DNA of 64,000 nucleotides, taken from Onstottus_B arcticum. Lineage in GTDB: Bacteria > Acidobacteriota > Blastocatellia > UBA7656. Location of the stretch: assembly GCA_038040485.1 (NCBI GenBank), contig JBBPIE010000027.1, forward strand, positions 1 through 64,000, read 5' to 3'. This document shows, one piece after another, positions 25,101 to 31,832 of this stretch (positions are counted from its first letter, which is position 1; the number at the start of each line of letters is the position of its first letter). The position numbers and the translations under genes were made by a program. A model generated the notes under the pieces. That model made no database searches, was not told the DNA's origin, and was given only the letters and a program-made list of their open reading frames with translations.

Positions 25101-27527
25101 CGTCGTTTGCGAAGACCTCGACCAGTACGTCGCTTCGGTCATCGTGAAGCTCTTTTCGTCGCAGCAGGAAACCTGCGCTTTCGTCCTGTTGCCAAAGATG
25201 TCCAGCTTGCTGTTGCGCGTCACGCCGCCGCCCGAAACATCGCTGTAGCTGGCCACTCCTGTCACGTTGGCTCGCGCCGTCTTTGTTGCGTCGTAGCTCG
25301 TCAAGTGTCCCGGCGGCGCTGCCGTTCCACCGTAGTTCTCCATCCCGCCCATTGCGCCGTAGTTGTCGTAATCGTATGTCGTTCTCCCAACCAGCACGTC
25401 GTCGGCATCGTTGGTGTTCTGCAAAGCGTCAAACACTTCGGCCATCGTCGATCGGTTTCGAATGTATGCGCTCAAGTACGGCTCCCAGTTTATGTAAGAG
25501 TAATGCGCTCTTCTTCGCACCTTCCACAGCCCGCCGACCTTAAAGCCGTACTCGCGCTGATTCGTCACGTTGCCGTACTGATCGCAATCGAAGTCGACCT
25601 TGGTCTGCTGGCCAGTCTCGTCGTAGCTGGTAACCGACTGCAACGCCGGTGAGCCCCCGGGATCCGTTGTAAATGTGCTGACTGTCTTGGAAAGGGTCGC
25701 GTTGCTCGTGCTCTTGAGCTCGCGATCCGCGCCCGTCAGCACAACCTTGGTTCCATCCGGTCTGGTGATGACATTAGAGGCATAGGTATACACAGCGTTC
25801 GGGCTCTCGGTCCGTTGTGTGAAACTCGGACCGCCGTACAACTCCTCGCCTCCGAGCGGATAGTTGTAGGTCACGGTTGCGTTTCCGCCCGCGCTGGCCA
25901 GCGAAATGTTGTAGATCATCCCGTAGCCCGAATAGCTGAACTGATAAGCCGGCCGCTGAGGAATCGTCACGCTGCTAACCGCGGGAAAACTCGCGGGGGC
26001 GTTTTCGACGATGATCTCGTTCTGGAAATTATGATTCATCGTCACGGTCTGATAGCCGAAGGTAACTCCGCCGGTCGGTGTTCTGATCGAAGTCAGACGG
26101 GTGCTGCCCGGAGGCGCGGGCCACTCGCCGTAGTTAAACGATATGACGCGCCCAAGCGTGTCGACGATGTAGTTGATGGCGATCCCAGGAAAGTTCGTCT
26201 CCCACTTGTAAGCGACTTGAATGTAGTTGCCGTTGGTGTCGGTGATCTGAGTCGGCAGCAATCGATTGTTGACCTTCCCAATCGTCACAGTCGTCCCGTC
26301 GTTGTAGAAGAGCGTCCCGCCGTCAGCCGCGTTGCCGACGTACGTGATGTGCGAGCCGTCCGTTGTCTGAAGCGTATTCGAGCCATAGTCGGTCCCGACT
26401 CCCAGCGAGCGCCGGGTGCCGTTCGGCTCGATGAGCATGAAGCTGTGCCAAGAAACGAGATTGCCGTCGACATAGCCGTTGTAATAAACGATCCGCCCGA
26501 AGCCTAGCGAGAAACCGGGGCTGGGCCAAGTCTGGATCGGGTCAAACACGTAGACCGTCGTGTTTCTAATCGGATCGAAATACGCGCCCCACTGATTGCT
26601 GTTGTAGTAAGCGGTGAGACTTGTCGCCACGCCTCGTCCGCCAAGGTTCACCAGCGGGATCGGCAATTCGAAGTTGCTGCCGGGCATCACGGGCCCAAGC
26701 CTCGTGTCTTCAAGCGCGGTAAACGCCGGCGTGCCAACATGTGTTAGCCATGTCGCGTTGGGGAAGTCGCCCGGCGAGTTCCCTTGCGCGTGCGCGGTGG
26801 GCGCAACCTTGTCCAGGAGCGAAGGCAGCGCTTCCAAAAAGCCTGACGGCCCGGTCGCCGCGTCGCTCAAGCTGTCCTGATCGGCGCGCCACTCGTTGTC
26901 GGTTTGCATTCGCCGCCGGGTTGGTCTTATCAACACCTGGGCTGATTGCGACGCATTGGCTGTGCGACAGGTGACCCGAACCAATCCGGGCTGACGCAAT
27001 GTTGCGCGTCCTGCCTCATCAATATCGAGCTTGCTCGTATCCGAAGACTCCCAGTCGAACTTTGCTCCGTGGGCGGGTTGACGATCAGCGCCGATGCCCA
27101 TACCGGTGAAAGTCACTTGGTCGCCAACGTAACCCACGAGCTTGTGCGGGCTCACGCGGACAGATGCGACTGACGCATTGCGCTCAGCTAAGGTCTGAGG
27201 CCGCTGAGGAGACGCCACAAACCAGAGAAGCGCTTTCATGATTAATGGAAGATAACCGACGAGCCCGCTAGAAAACTCAACGCCCGTGTACGCCTTGGCT
27301 GCCAGACCTCGAACCCCGAAAGCTCCAGGCCAGATGAGGAGGCTCGATATGATCAGGAAAACCAGGGCCCTCCTGCGAACGCGCCCGGCAAAGCATCCTT
27401 GTCTCAGCGAGCCACATGCGGCGCGCTTTGATGACGTGGCCTTCCCGAGGCGTACTCGAGTGTTGCACTGGTGGATTGAGAATTGGAAAGCGGGTTTGCG
27501 GAAGCGAAGCCTGAAAGTTGGGAGCAT
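22191..27527 (-). CDS. RHS/YD-repeat protein with Cys-rich C-terminal tip, polymorphic toxin candidate
   Basis: 1778 residues from the ATG at 27527, which has GGAGGAGG 5 bases upstream; an in-frame start at 27599 would add 24 residues. Order: basic leader, one hydrophobic segment (about 54-74), an Ig-like Big domain (about 118-205), a beta-rich region with LGRVISFNYG, then many YD/RHS repeats (YDALGR-type such as YDTLHRLTSVSYN). The RHS core follows (DRLSVRMTLN, HLPFGEDF, GRFVSADPY) and ends DPLGLE. The last 206 residues are a distinct tip with 14 cysteines and the motif GSTCTDWALDTLIACRKKC, recalling the Cys-xx-Trp element of papain-like NlpC/P60 toxins (weak). A promoter lies upstream. Likely secreted contact toxin; target unknown. 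Confidence 0.85.
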   Translation of the reverse strand: MLPTFRLRFRKPAFQFSIHQCNTRVRLGKATSSKRAACGSLRQGCFAGRVRRRALVFLIISSLLIWPGAFGVRGLAAKAYTGVEFSSGLVGYLPLIMKALLWFVASPQRPQTLAERNASVASVRVSPHKLVGYVGDQVTFTGMGIGADRQPAHGAKFDWESSDTSKLDIDEAGRATLRQPGLVRVTCRTANASQSAQVLIRPTRRRMQTDNEWRADQDSLSDAATGPSGFLEALPSLLDKVAPTAHAQGNSPGDFPNATWLTHVGTPAFTALEDTRLGPVMPGSNFELPIPLVNLGGRGVATSLTAYYNSNQWGAYFDPIRNTTVYVFDPIQTWPSPGFSLGFGRIVYYNGYVDGNLVSWHSFMLIEPNGTRRSLGVGTDYGSNTLQTTDGSHITYVGNAADGGTLFYNDGTTVTIGKVNNRLLPTQITDTNGNYIQVAYKWETNFPGIAINYIVDTLGRVISFNYGEWPAPPGSTRLTSIRTPTGGVTFGYQTVTMNHNFQNEIIVENAPASFPAVSSVTIPQRPAYQFSYSGYGMIYNISLASAGGNATVTYNYPLGGEELYGGPSFTQRTESPNAVYTYASNVITRPDGTKVVLTGADRELKSTSNATLSKTVSTFTTDPGGSPALQSVTSYDETGQQTKVDFDCDQYGNVTNQREYGFKVGGLWKVRRRAHYSYINWEPYLSAYIRNRSTMAEVFDALQNTNDADDVLVGRTTYDYDNYGAMGGMENYGGTAAPPGHLTSYDATKTARANVTGVASYSDVSGGGVTRNSKLDIFGNRTKAQVSCCDEKSFTMTEATYWSRSSQTTSGNSLGIYLTTSASYDFNTLATTTQTDPANQATIMSYDAAMNPTGFTTPTGANGTTTYNVWSEPTSKSISYSDGGVNKTITETAVYDAWGQITQSVDANGAQTNYAYDNMGRRLTQTNPFPQGGTPGPVTTYQYDQLGRSTLVTLPGGNTVQTAYNGANIVTVTDQVNRKIKRESDGLGRLIKVTEQVVSTGALTQETNYTYDIADRLTLVSQGNQTRSYKYDAEGRLLFERIPEMSATINDGTGTMWSVKYAYTDWGALATKQDARGVITTSGYDTLHRLTSVSYNTSGAPGVAATSTVTYNFDNVNGSGTKGLLLSMIVGTGYSETYGYDSNKRVSSVTRTIDGRNYVTSYQYNTANEQTQLTYPSGRVINFGRDNKGRLSSVGSYLTGATYNGIGQLTGTTLGNGVTESYGYDANRMQLTSQTATKSGGPANGLMNLTYGYNASAGQMGAGSTAGNAGQLMTISGTMAPTECKGCPTTPTTETASYTYDLLGRLVTSNQTSNEASAQRRFAYDRWGNRTGMWDAVSGGNQIQSVVLQQNGGAPTNRLTSVTTSGVTANYTYDSAGNVTNDALHTYAYDGENRIVSIDGSATASYAYDASNQRYKKVSGGATTHYVWQASQVIAEHDGSTGAVITDYIYSGSRVIANVSGGSTQYFLSDRLSVRMTLNSSGGVSGRQAHLPFGEDFAEGGTQEKHHLASYEREMTTGLDYAINRWYSPTLGRFVSADPYRPSGYREDPRSWNRYSYTRNVLTNRTDPLGLEDVGASSCYVFLGVVVCPGLGGTMDVNAGPDSLAVIGIGGGGTLKPRPNPDGKGNGVGGGNGDNACVADGGGGDDNAGDSVSATEDGSGPKSGKVHLCKRPLGSPGSAETCSGPFCHMFLCVERNGNMSCKGLSPSGTAWGSPGTNNPADGYHSENCEEQSADPCVAKCIKKKFREPLPYYSLLPVGSTCTDWALDTLIACRKKCKS

Positions 27528-27675
27528 GTGGAACCTCCTCCGAGCTGATGCGCGTCTCGCTTTAGATATTGGCGAGCACTCAGCGAAACGGACGTTCATC
27601 CCACTTCGAACTCTGATTCAGTTTGCAATTCTCGACGCTTGACGCCGTTAGGACTGGAACGAAAAATACGGGCCG

Positions 27676-27704
27676 ATGATAAAACAGACCGGTTTTGGTG
27701 TCAA
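27676..27704 (-). promoter_or_regulatory. sigma-70 promoter for the RHS toxin gene
   Basis: On the minus strand TTGACA (27704-27699) is followed by a 17-base spacer and TATCAT (27681-27676), a near-consensus housekeeping promoter. Transcription would start about 70-80 bases before the in-frame TTG/ATG region at 27599. The 270-base gap is markedly A/T-rich here. Confidence 0.7.
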
Positions 27705-27871
27705 GAAATATTTTTCCCTTCTTGAAAATAATCGTAAGAGTCTAGTGATTCTGCTGCCATCGGGTCAAAAACGCGAGAGATGAAGTTGCGGGAAATCACA
27801 AATGGGTTCGCGCGGTCGGGCTTTCCACGCTAGGTAACTTCTCGAATACAGGTTGGGCGAAGGTTTCAATA

Positions 27872-30061
27872 CTACGCGGCGTCGATCGTTCCTCTCAGGA
27901 TTGAATGGAGGTTTACTGTCGTCGTTCCACCGCTCAGTAAACTGTCCACCGCAGCAAAGCACGCGAGGCTAGTCGCAACTAGAGAATCGAGAGCTATCGG
28001 CGCTTCGGTGGCGTTTCGCACGGCGTCCAGAAACGCGCTTAGCTCGGCGGCGTGCCCCTTGTCCTGGCTGCTGCCGCCAAGCCTTGTCGTCTTGCCGCCG
28101 CGAATGAACACACCGCTCTTGAAGTCATCGATACGCGCAACGCTCCTATCGCAGAAGATCTCGACGTGTTCCTTGGGCACCGAATTGTCGCCGCTTGCGG
28201 TGTAGACGATCGACGCTACAGATCCTTCGCTCATTCTCAGCGAGATGATCACGCTGTCATCAACGAGCCCCGCTGATTGAGCTTGAGGAACGCCGGTAGC
28301 CGTTACGCGCTCGGGCAACGCGCCGGTCAGAAACTGAACGAAGTCGATGAAATGACAGACCTCGCCGATGATCCGGCCTCCGCCTTCGGTCCCGTCGTGA
28401 GTCCAATGCTCGGCGGGCAACTGGCCAGCGTTCACACGGTAGACGATCGTCATTGGCCCCGAGCGCTTTGAGAACCGCTCTTTGATCTCGCGCGCAATCG
28501 GCGCGAAGCGGCGGTTGTAGCCTACCATCAACAAACCTTCAGACTCGCGAGCCGCCGCGACGACCTCGCGAAGCTCGTCGATGTTTGTCGCCAGCGGCTT
28601 CTCGACGAACACGTGCTTGCTCAGGTTTAAGGCTTCAGCCGCCATCCGCGCGTGCGAGTCGTGACGAGTCGCAATGAACACGACCTTGGACTCGTCGTCC
28701 TTCAGAATCTCTCGATAGTCGGTTGTCGCGTATCGGAAGCCAAACTGTTCGCTTGCGTTCTTGGCGCTGAGCCCGGTCGCCGCGGCCACGCCTCGAAGAT
28801 TGAGCTTCGCCGCGCGTTTGACGATCGGCAGCAGCACGCCGCGTGCGAAGTTCCCCGCGCCGATAAAGCTGACGCCAACGTCTCCCGAGACGGCCGCTCT
28901 AGTTCGTGGAAGTTGTATTGAACTGGGGTGTGCGGTCTGACCCGGATACTCGAGCAGCACGCCGCAGCATCGCTCGCCGTCGCGATTCAAGATCAAGTTG
29001 TAAGCGTCGAGGGCGTCGGCGACTTTGAACCGATGAGTAGTCAGCAGATCGGTGTCGATCTTGCGCTCTGCGACCAGCCGCAAGAAAGCCTCCATGTTTC
29101 GCTTCTCGGTCCAGCGGACGAAACCGATCGGGTAATCGTTCCCTTTTTCTTCATAGCCCGGGTCGTAACGCCCGGGACCGTATGAGCGCGAAAGCCTCAA
29201 CTCGAGTTCCTTCGCGTAGAAGCTGTGGCGCGGCACATCCATCCCAACAAGCCCGACGACTACGACTCGCGCGCGATCACGAGCTAGTTCGGCTGCGAGT
29301 TCGATCGGTTCGCTCGATTTGGTTGCCGCGGTTATCAGTATGCAATCGACGCCTCGCCCTTCAGTCAGAGCCTCGCAAGCGGCGCGCGCCGATTCGTTAT
29401 CTATCGCGACTGCGTCGGCGCCCGAAGCCTTCGCAAGCTCGCAAGCCGCCGGGTCGATGTCCACGCCCAGCACGCGACAACCCGCGGCCTTCAACAACTG
29501 AACAGCAAGCTGTCCGACCAATCCCAACCCGATGACCGCGACGGACTCGCCCAGGCGCGGATCGGCCTGCCGCACTCCCTGGAGCGCGATTGCCCCGACC
29601 GTCGTGTAAGCCGCGGCGTCGAGCGAAACCCCTTCGGGGACTTTGCAGCAGAGATTCTTGGGAACAAAAATGACTTCGGCGTGAGTAGCGTAGCCGCCGC
29701 CGGCGCAGGCAACGTGGTCGCCCGAGTTGAACTCGCGCACATCGCTTGCGACACCGTCAACGACTCCCGATGCGCTGTAGCCGAGCGGGGCGAGTTTGGT
29801 GAGCCGCGCTTTGACTTTTTCGTAGGTCGAGCGAAGCCCTTCGCGCTTGAAGGTGTCCACCACCTGACGGACAAGATCGGGCCGCTCGCGGGCTTTGCCA
29901 ATCAGCGAGCTTTGCGCGGTTTCGACGATGGCGCGCTCGGTGCCGGGGCTTATGAGCGACCACGCGGTTCGCACAAGCACGCCGCCCGCCCGAAGCGCCG
30001 GCGGCGGCAGCTCTTCGACCTTTAACTCACCGGTCCGAAAGTTCTGTACGACTTGTTTCAT
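27872..30061 (-). CDS. bi-domain oxidoreductase: zinc-type alcohol dehydrogenase fused to Gfo/Idh/MocA
   Basis: 729 residues. Residues 1-345 resemble medium-chain (threonine dehydrogenase-like) reductases: SLISPGTER, LGYSASGVVDGVA, and Rossmann VAVIGLGLVGQLAVQLLKAAGC. Residues 395-720 are a Gfo/Idh/MocA oxidoreductase: VSFIGAGNFARGVLLPIVKR, HDSHARMAAEALNLSKHVFVEKPLATN (the EKP motif), and VGYNRRFAPIAREIKERF. This fusion recurs in bacterial surface-polysaccharide clusters, where the two halves probably oxidise and reduce a nucleotide or free sugar in tandem. Cytoplasmic. Not close to the sugar genes here but shares the strand of the zinc-ribbon gene upstream, separated by a repeat. Confidence 0.88.
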   Translation of the reverse strand: MKQVVQNFRTGELKVEELPPPALRAGGVLVRTAWSLISPGTERAIVETAQSSLIGKARERPDLVRQVVDTFKREGLRSTYEKVKARLTKLAPLGYSASGVVDGVASDVREFNSGDHVACAGGGYATHAEVIFVPKNLCCKVPEGVSLDAAAYTTVGAIALQGVRQADPRLGESVAVIGLGLVGQLAVQLLKAAGCRVLGVDIDPAACELAKASGADAVAIDNESARAACEALTEGRGVDCILITAATKSSEPIELAAELARDRARVVVVGLVGMDVPRHSFYAKELELRLSRSYGPGRYDPGYEEKGNDYPIGFVRWTEKRNMEAFLRLVAERKIDTDLLTTHRFKVADALDAYNLILNRDGERCCGVLLEYPGQTAHPSSIQLPRTRAAVSGDVGVSFIGAGNFARGVLLPIVKRAAKLNLRGVAAATGLSAKNASEQFGFRYATTDYREILKDDESKVVFIATRHDSHARMAAEALNLSKHVFVEKPLATNIDELREVVAAARESEGLLMVGYNRRFAPIAREIKERFSKRSGPMTIVYRVNAGQLPAEHWTHDGTEGGGRIIGEVCHFIDFVQFLTGALPERVTATGVPQAQSAGLVDDSVIISLRMSEGSVASIVYTASGDNSVPKEHVEIFCDRSVARIDDFKSGVFIRGGKTTRLGGSSQDKGHAAELSAFLDAVRNATEAPIALDSLVATSLACFAAVDSLLSGGTTTVNLHSILRGTIDAA

Positions 30062-30066
30062 TCAAA

Positions 30067-30159
30067 TAGTCCGTAGTCCGGAGTCCGTGGTCCGTAGCCC
30101 GGAGGGAGTAACTGCCGCGTGGGAAACTACGGACTACTGACTATGGACTACGGACAACT
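30067..30159. repeat. inverted repeat of GTAGTCC-type heptamers
   Basis: The left arm (30067-30103) is built of GTAGTCCG/GAGTCCGTG units and the right arm (30126-30159) of their complements (ACTACGGACTAC). The same family forms 62492-62620. It fills the 101-base gap between two co-directional genes. Confidence 0.9.
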
Positions 30160-30162
30160 GCT

Positions 30163-31119
30163 TCATATCAGCGGGTATTCGGTACGAATCTTGTGCCTGT
30201 AGCCCTGAAGGACTTTGTGCACCTGGCGCGGGCTGACTTTGGGGATCTGCCCGGCGATGCTGTAGTGCAAGCCGTGCTCGGGCGGCGAAGACGATGCCAG
30301 ATATTGCCGGTAGCCTTCGAGAATTTGCGCTTGTGCCTCGTCCGGGGGGTCGGGCACATTCGCAAACGCGCGTTCGTCGTCGTGAAGCACGTCCAGCCAT
30401 CTGAGCACTTGCCATCGCGTAACGAATCCGAGATGGTCGGCGATTCTCTCCGGCAATTCGGTCAGCCGATACCTTTGTTTGACCAACTCGTCCCAGTAGA
30501 GCTTCTCCACCTCAAAAAGCTGCTGACGGGTCGGGTTAGGAGTGGGAGACTTCTCATACTCGCTCATCGACCACTCGCGAATGACTTTCATCACCTGCTT
30601 GTAAGGCAAGCCCAACGCCGAGCTGATCGCGCGTCTTCTACCTCCGTCGGGCCGGTGTCCGCTCTCGACGAATCGCTGATACATCTCGATCGCGCTTGTT
30701 CGAAGCTCGTCGGTTAGCGCGACGTTAGTCTGCACGAGTTCGCGAACAACGTCGGCGACCAGTTGCCGTTTCAGCCAAAGCCGGTTGGCGATCTGCGCGT
30801 GAACGTCGCGGGCCTGAACCGGCCGGCCCGCAAACTCTTCCTGATAGACCTCGACGATGCGGCTGCGAATGTCCGGAGTCAGCGCCCCGGCTTTTGGCTC
30901 GCGAGGCGGTCTTCGTTTCGCTTCGGCTTCCGCCGGACCGTGCGCAGGCGCCACCCGAGGCGCGACGCGAGTCGCGGCCGCCACGGCCCTGGTTTCAGAG
31001 GGTATGTGTTTGACGACGCGTTTCTTGAGGCACTTTAGACAGTAGGCCGCTTTTCTGTCCGGGGAGAAGAAAGTGGCGTTGCAGACCGAACAGGCCCTGC
31101 GAAATTTCATTCCGCTCAT
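30163..31119 (-). CDS. unrecognised zinc-ribbon protein with four tandem helical repeats
   Basis: 318 residues. The N-terminus has a CxxC-x13-CxxC zinc ribbon (C10, C13, C27, C30; ACSVCNATFF...YCLKC). A basic, Pro/Ala-rich linker (about 40-78) leads to four tandem units of roughly 58 residues. Each has two or three helices: (R)SRIVEVYQEEF...VVRELVQ, RTSAIEMYQRFVES...VMKVIREW, QLFEVEKLYWDELV...VLRWLDVL and QAQILEGYRQYLAS...VHKVLQGY. The ends of each unit (I...LG...QVxxVL) look like the second half of an HTH, so nucleic-acid binding is my guess. No family I know has this build. AGGG precedes the ATG. The gap to cheW holds a repeat. Confidence 0.6.
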   Translation of the reverse strand: MSGMKFRRACSVCNATFFSPDRKAAYCLKCLKKRVVKHIPSETRAVAAATRVAPRVAPAHGPAEAEAKRRPPREPKAGALTPDIRSRIVEVYQEEFAGRPVQARDVHAQIANRLWLKRQLVADVVRELVQTNVALTDELRTSAIEMYQRFVESGHRPDGGRRRAISSALGLPYKQVMKVIREWSMSEYEKSPTPNPTRQQLFEVEKLYWDELVKQRYRLTELPERIADHLGFVTRWQVLRWLDVLHDDERAFANVPDPPDEAQAQILEGYRQYLASSSPPEHGLHYSIAGQIPKVSPRQVHKVLQGYRHKIRTEYPLI

Positions 31120-31178
31120 AATAGTTACCCTAGTCTAATGACCGCTCTGCAAAACTTCAACCAAGATACACAAGAGAG

Positions 31179-31283
31179 CTGAGGACTGAGGACCGAGGTA
31201 GCATAGACTTTAGTCTGTGCCCGGGGAATCTCACTTGTCGGATCGAAGACACAGACTAAAGTCTATGCTACTTCAGTCCTCAG
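31179..31283. repeat. inverted repeat, TAGCATAGACTTTAG family, second copy
   Basis: A perfect 22-base arm pair (31198-31219 and 31250-31271) carries the same core as 1348-1454. An outer pair, CTGAGGACTGA at 31179 and CAGTCCTCAG at 31274, extends the fold. It lies between the zinc-ribbon gene and cheW. Confidence 0.9.
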
Positions 31284-31286
31284 TCA

Positions 31287-31832
31287 TCACTCACTGAGCT
31301 TATCTATGTCCACAATCGGCACTCGGCGGCCATCGCTCTTAAAGTAGAACTTGGCGGGCCAGACGGATTCGACTTCGCGCGACTTCGAAGCCGGATCAGT
31401 TTTGGCGCCGGCCGCACGGAGCTGTTTTGGTTCAAGCGCTAACACTCCTTCTACGTGGTCGGCGAGCAAGCCGAGTTGGGCGTCACCCTTGACCAGTATC
31501 AAACGGCGTTTCGATGCGGGCTGACTCGGCGCGAGGCTCAAATCCATAACTAGAGTCATTCGTCCTCGCACGCTTGTGACACCCACGATTCCGTCCGGCG
31601 GGTTGGGCAGCGGTGAGACCCTCGGGCAATCCACCACACCCTCAGTTTGCTCGACGCCGATCGAGAACCGATTGCCGCCCGTGGTGAACATCAGCACAGA
31701 AACCTGGCTGGTCGCCTCGACCGTCGCCGGGTTCGAGATCAACTCGAGCGGGAGAGGGCCGACTTTGACTGCCGTCTTTTCCGCGGGCTTTTCTTTTCCT
31801 CGTGTCATATCGCGACTGGTCAACCGCCTCAC
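31287..31832 (-). CDS. cheW: CheW-like coupling protein
   Basis: 181 residues from GTG 31832, which overlaps the cheA stop codon by four bases (GTGA); ATG 31808 is an alternative. The CheW fold spans about residues 40-180: VLMFTTGGNRFSIGVEQTEGVVD, NPPDGIVGVTSVRGRMTLVMDL (the conserved RG.....D hinge) and DAQLGLLADHVEGVLAL. It should bridge CheA to receptors. No receptor gene is in the window. The overlap shows translational coupling with cheA. Confidence 0.87.
   Translation of the reverse strand: MRRLTSRDMTRGKEKPAEKTAVKVGPLPLELISNPATVEATSQVSVLMFTTGGNRFSIGVEQTEGVVDCPRVSPLPNPPDGIVGVTSVRGRMTLVMDLSLAPSQPASKRRLILVKGDAQLGLLADHVEGVLALEPKQLRAAGAKTDPASKSREVESVWPAKFYFKSDGRRVPIVDIDKLSE

Noticed and set aside
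24819..25652. 277-residue frame antisense to the RHS gene
   Set aside because: RHS repeat structure is continuous through this region; the antisense frame is an artefact of repetitive codons.
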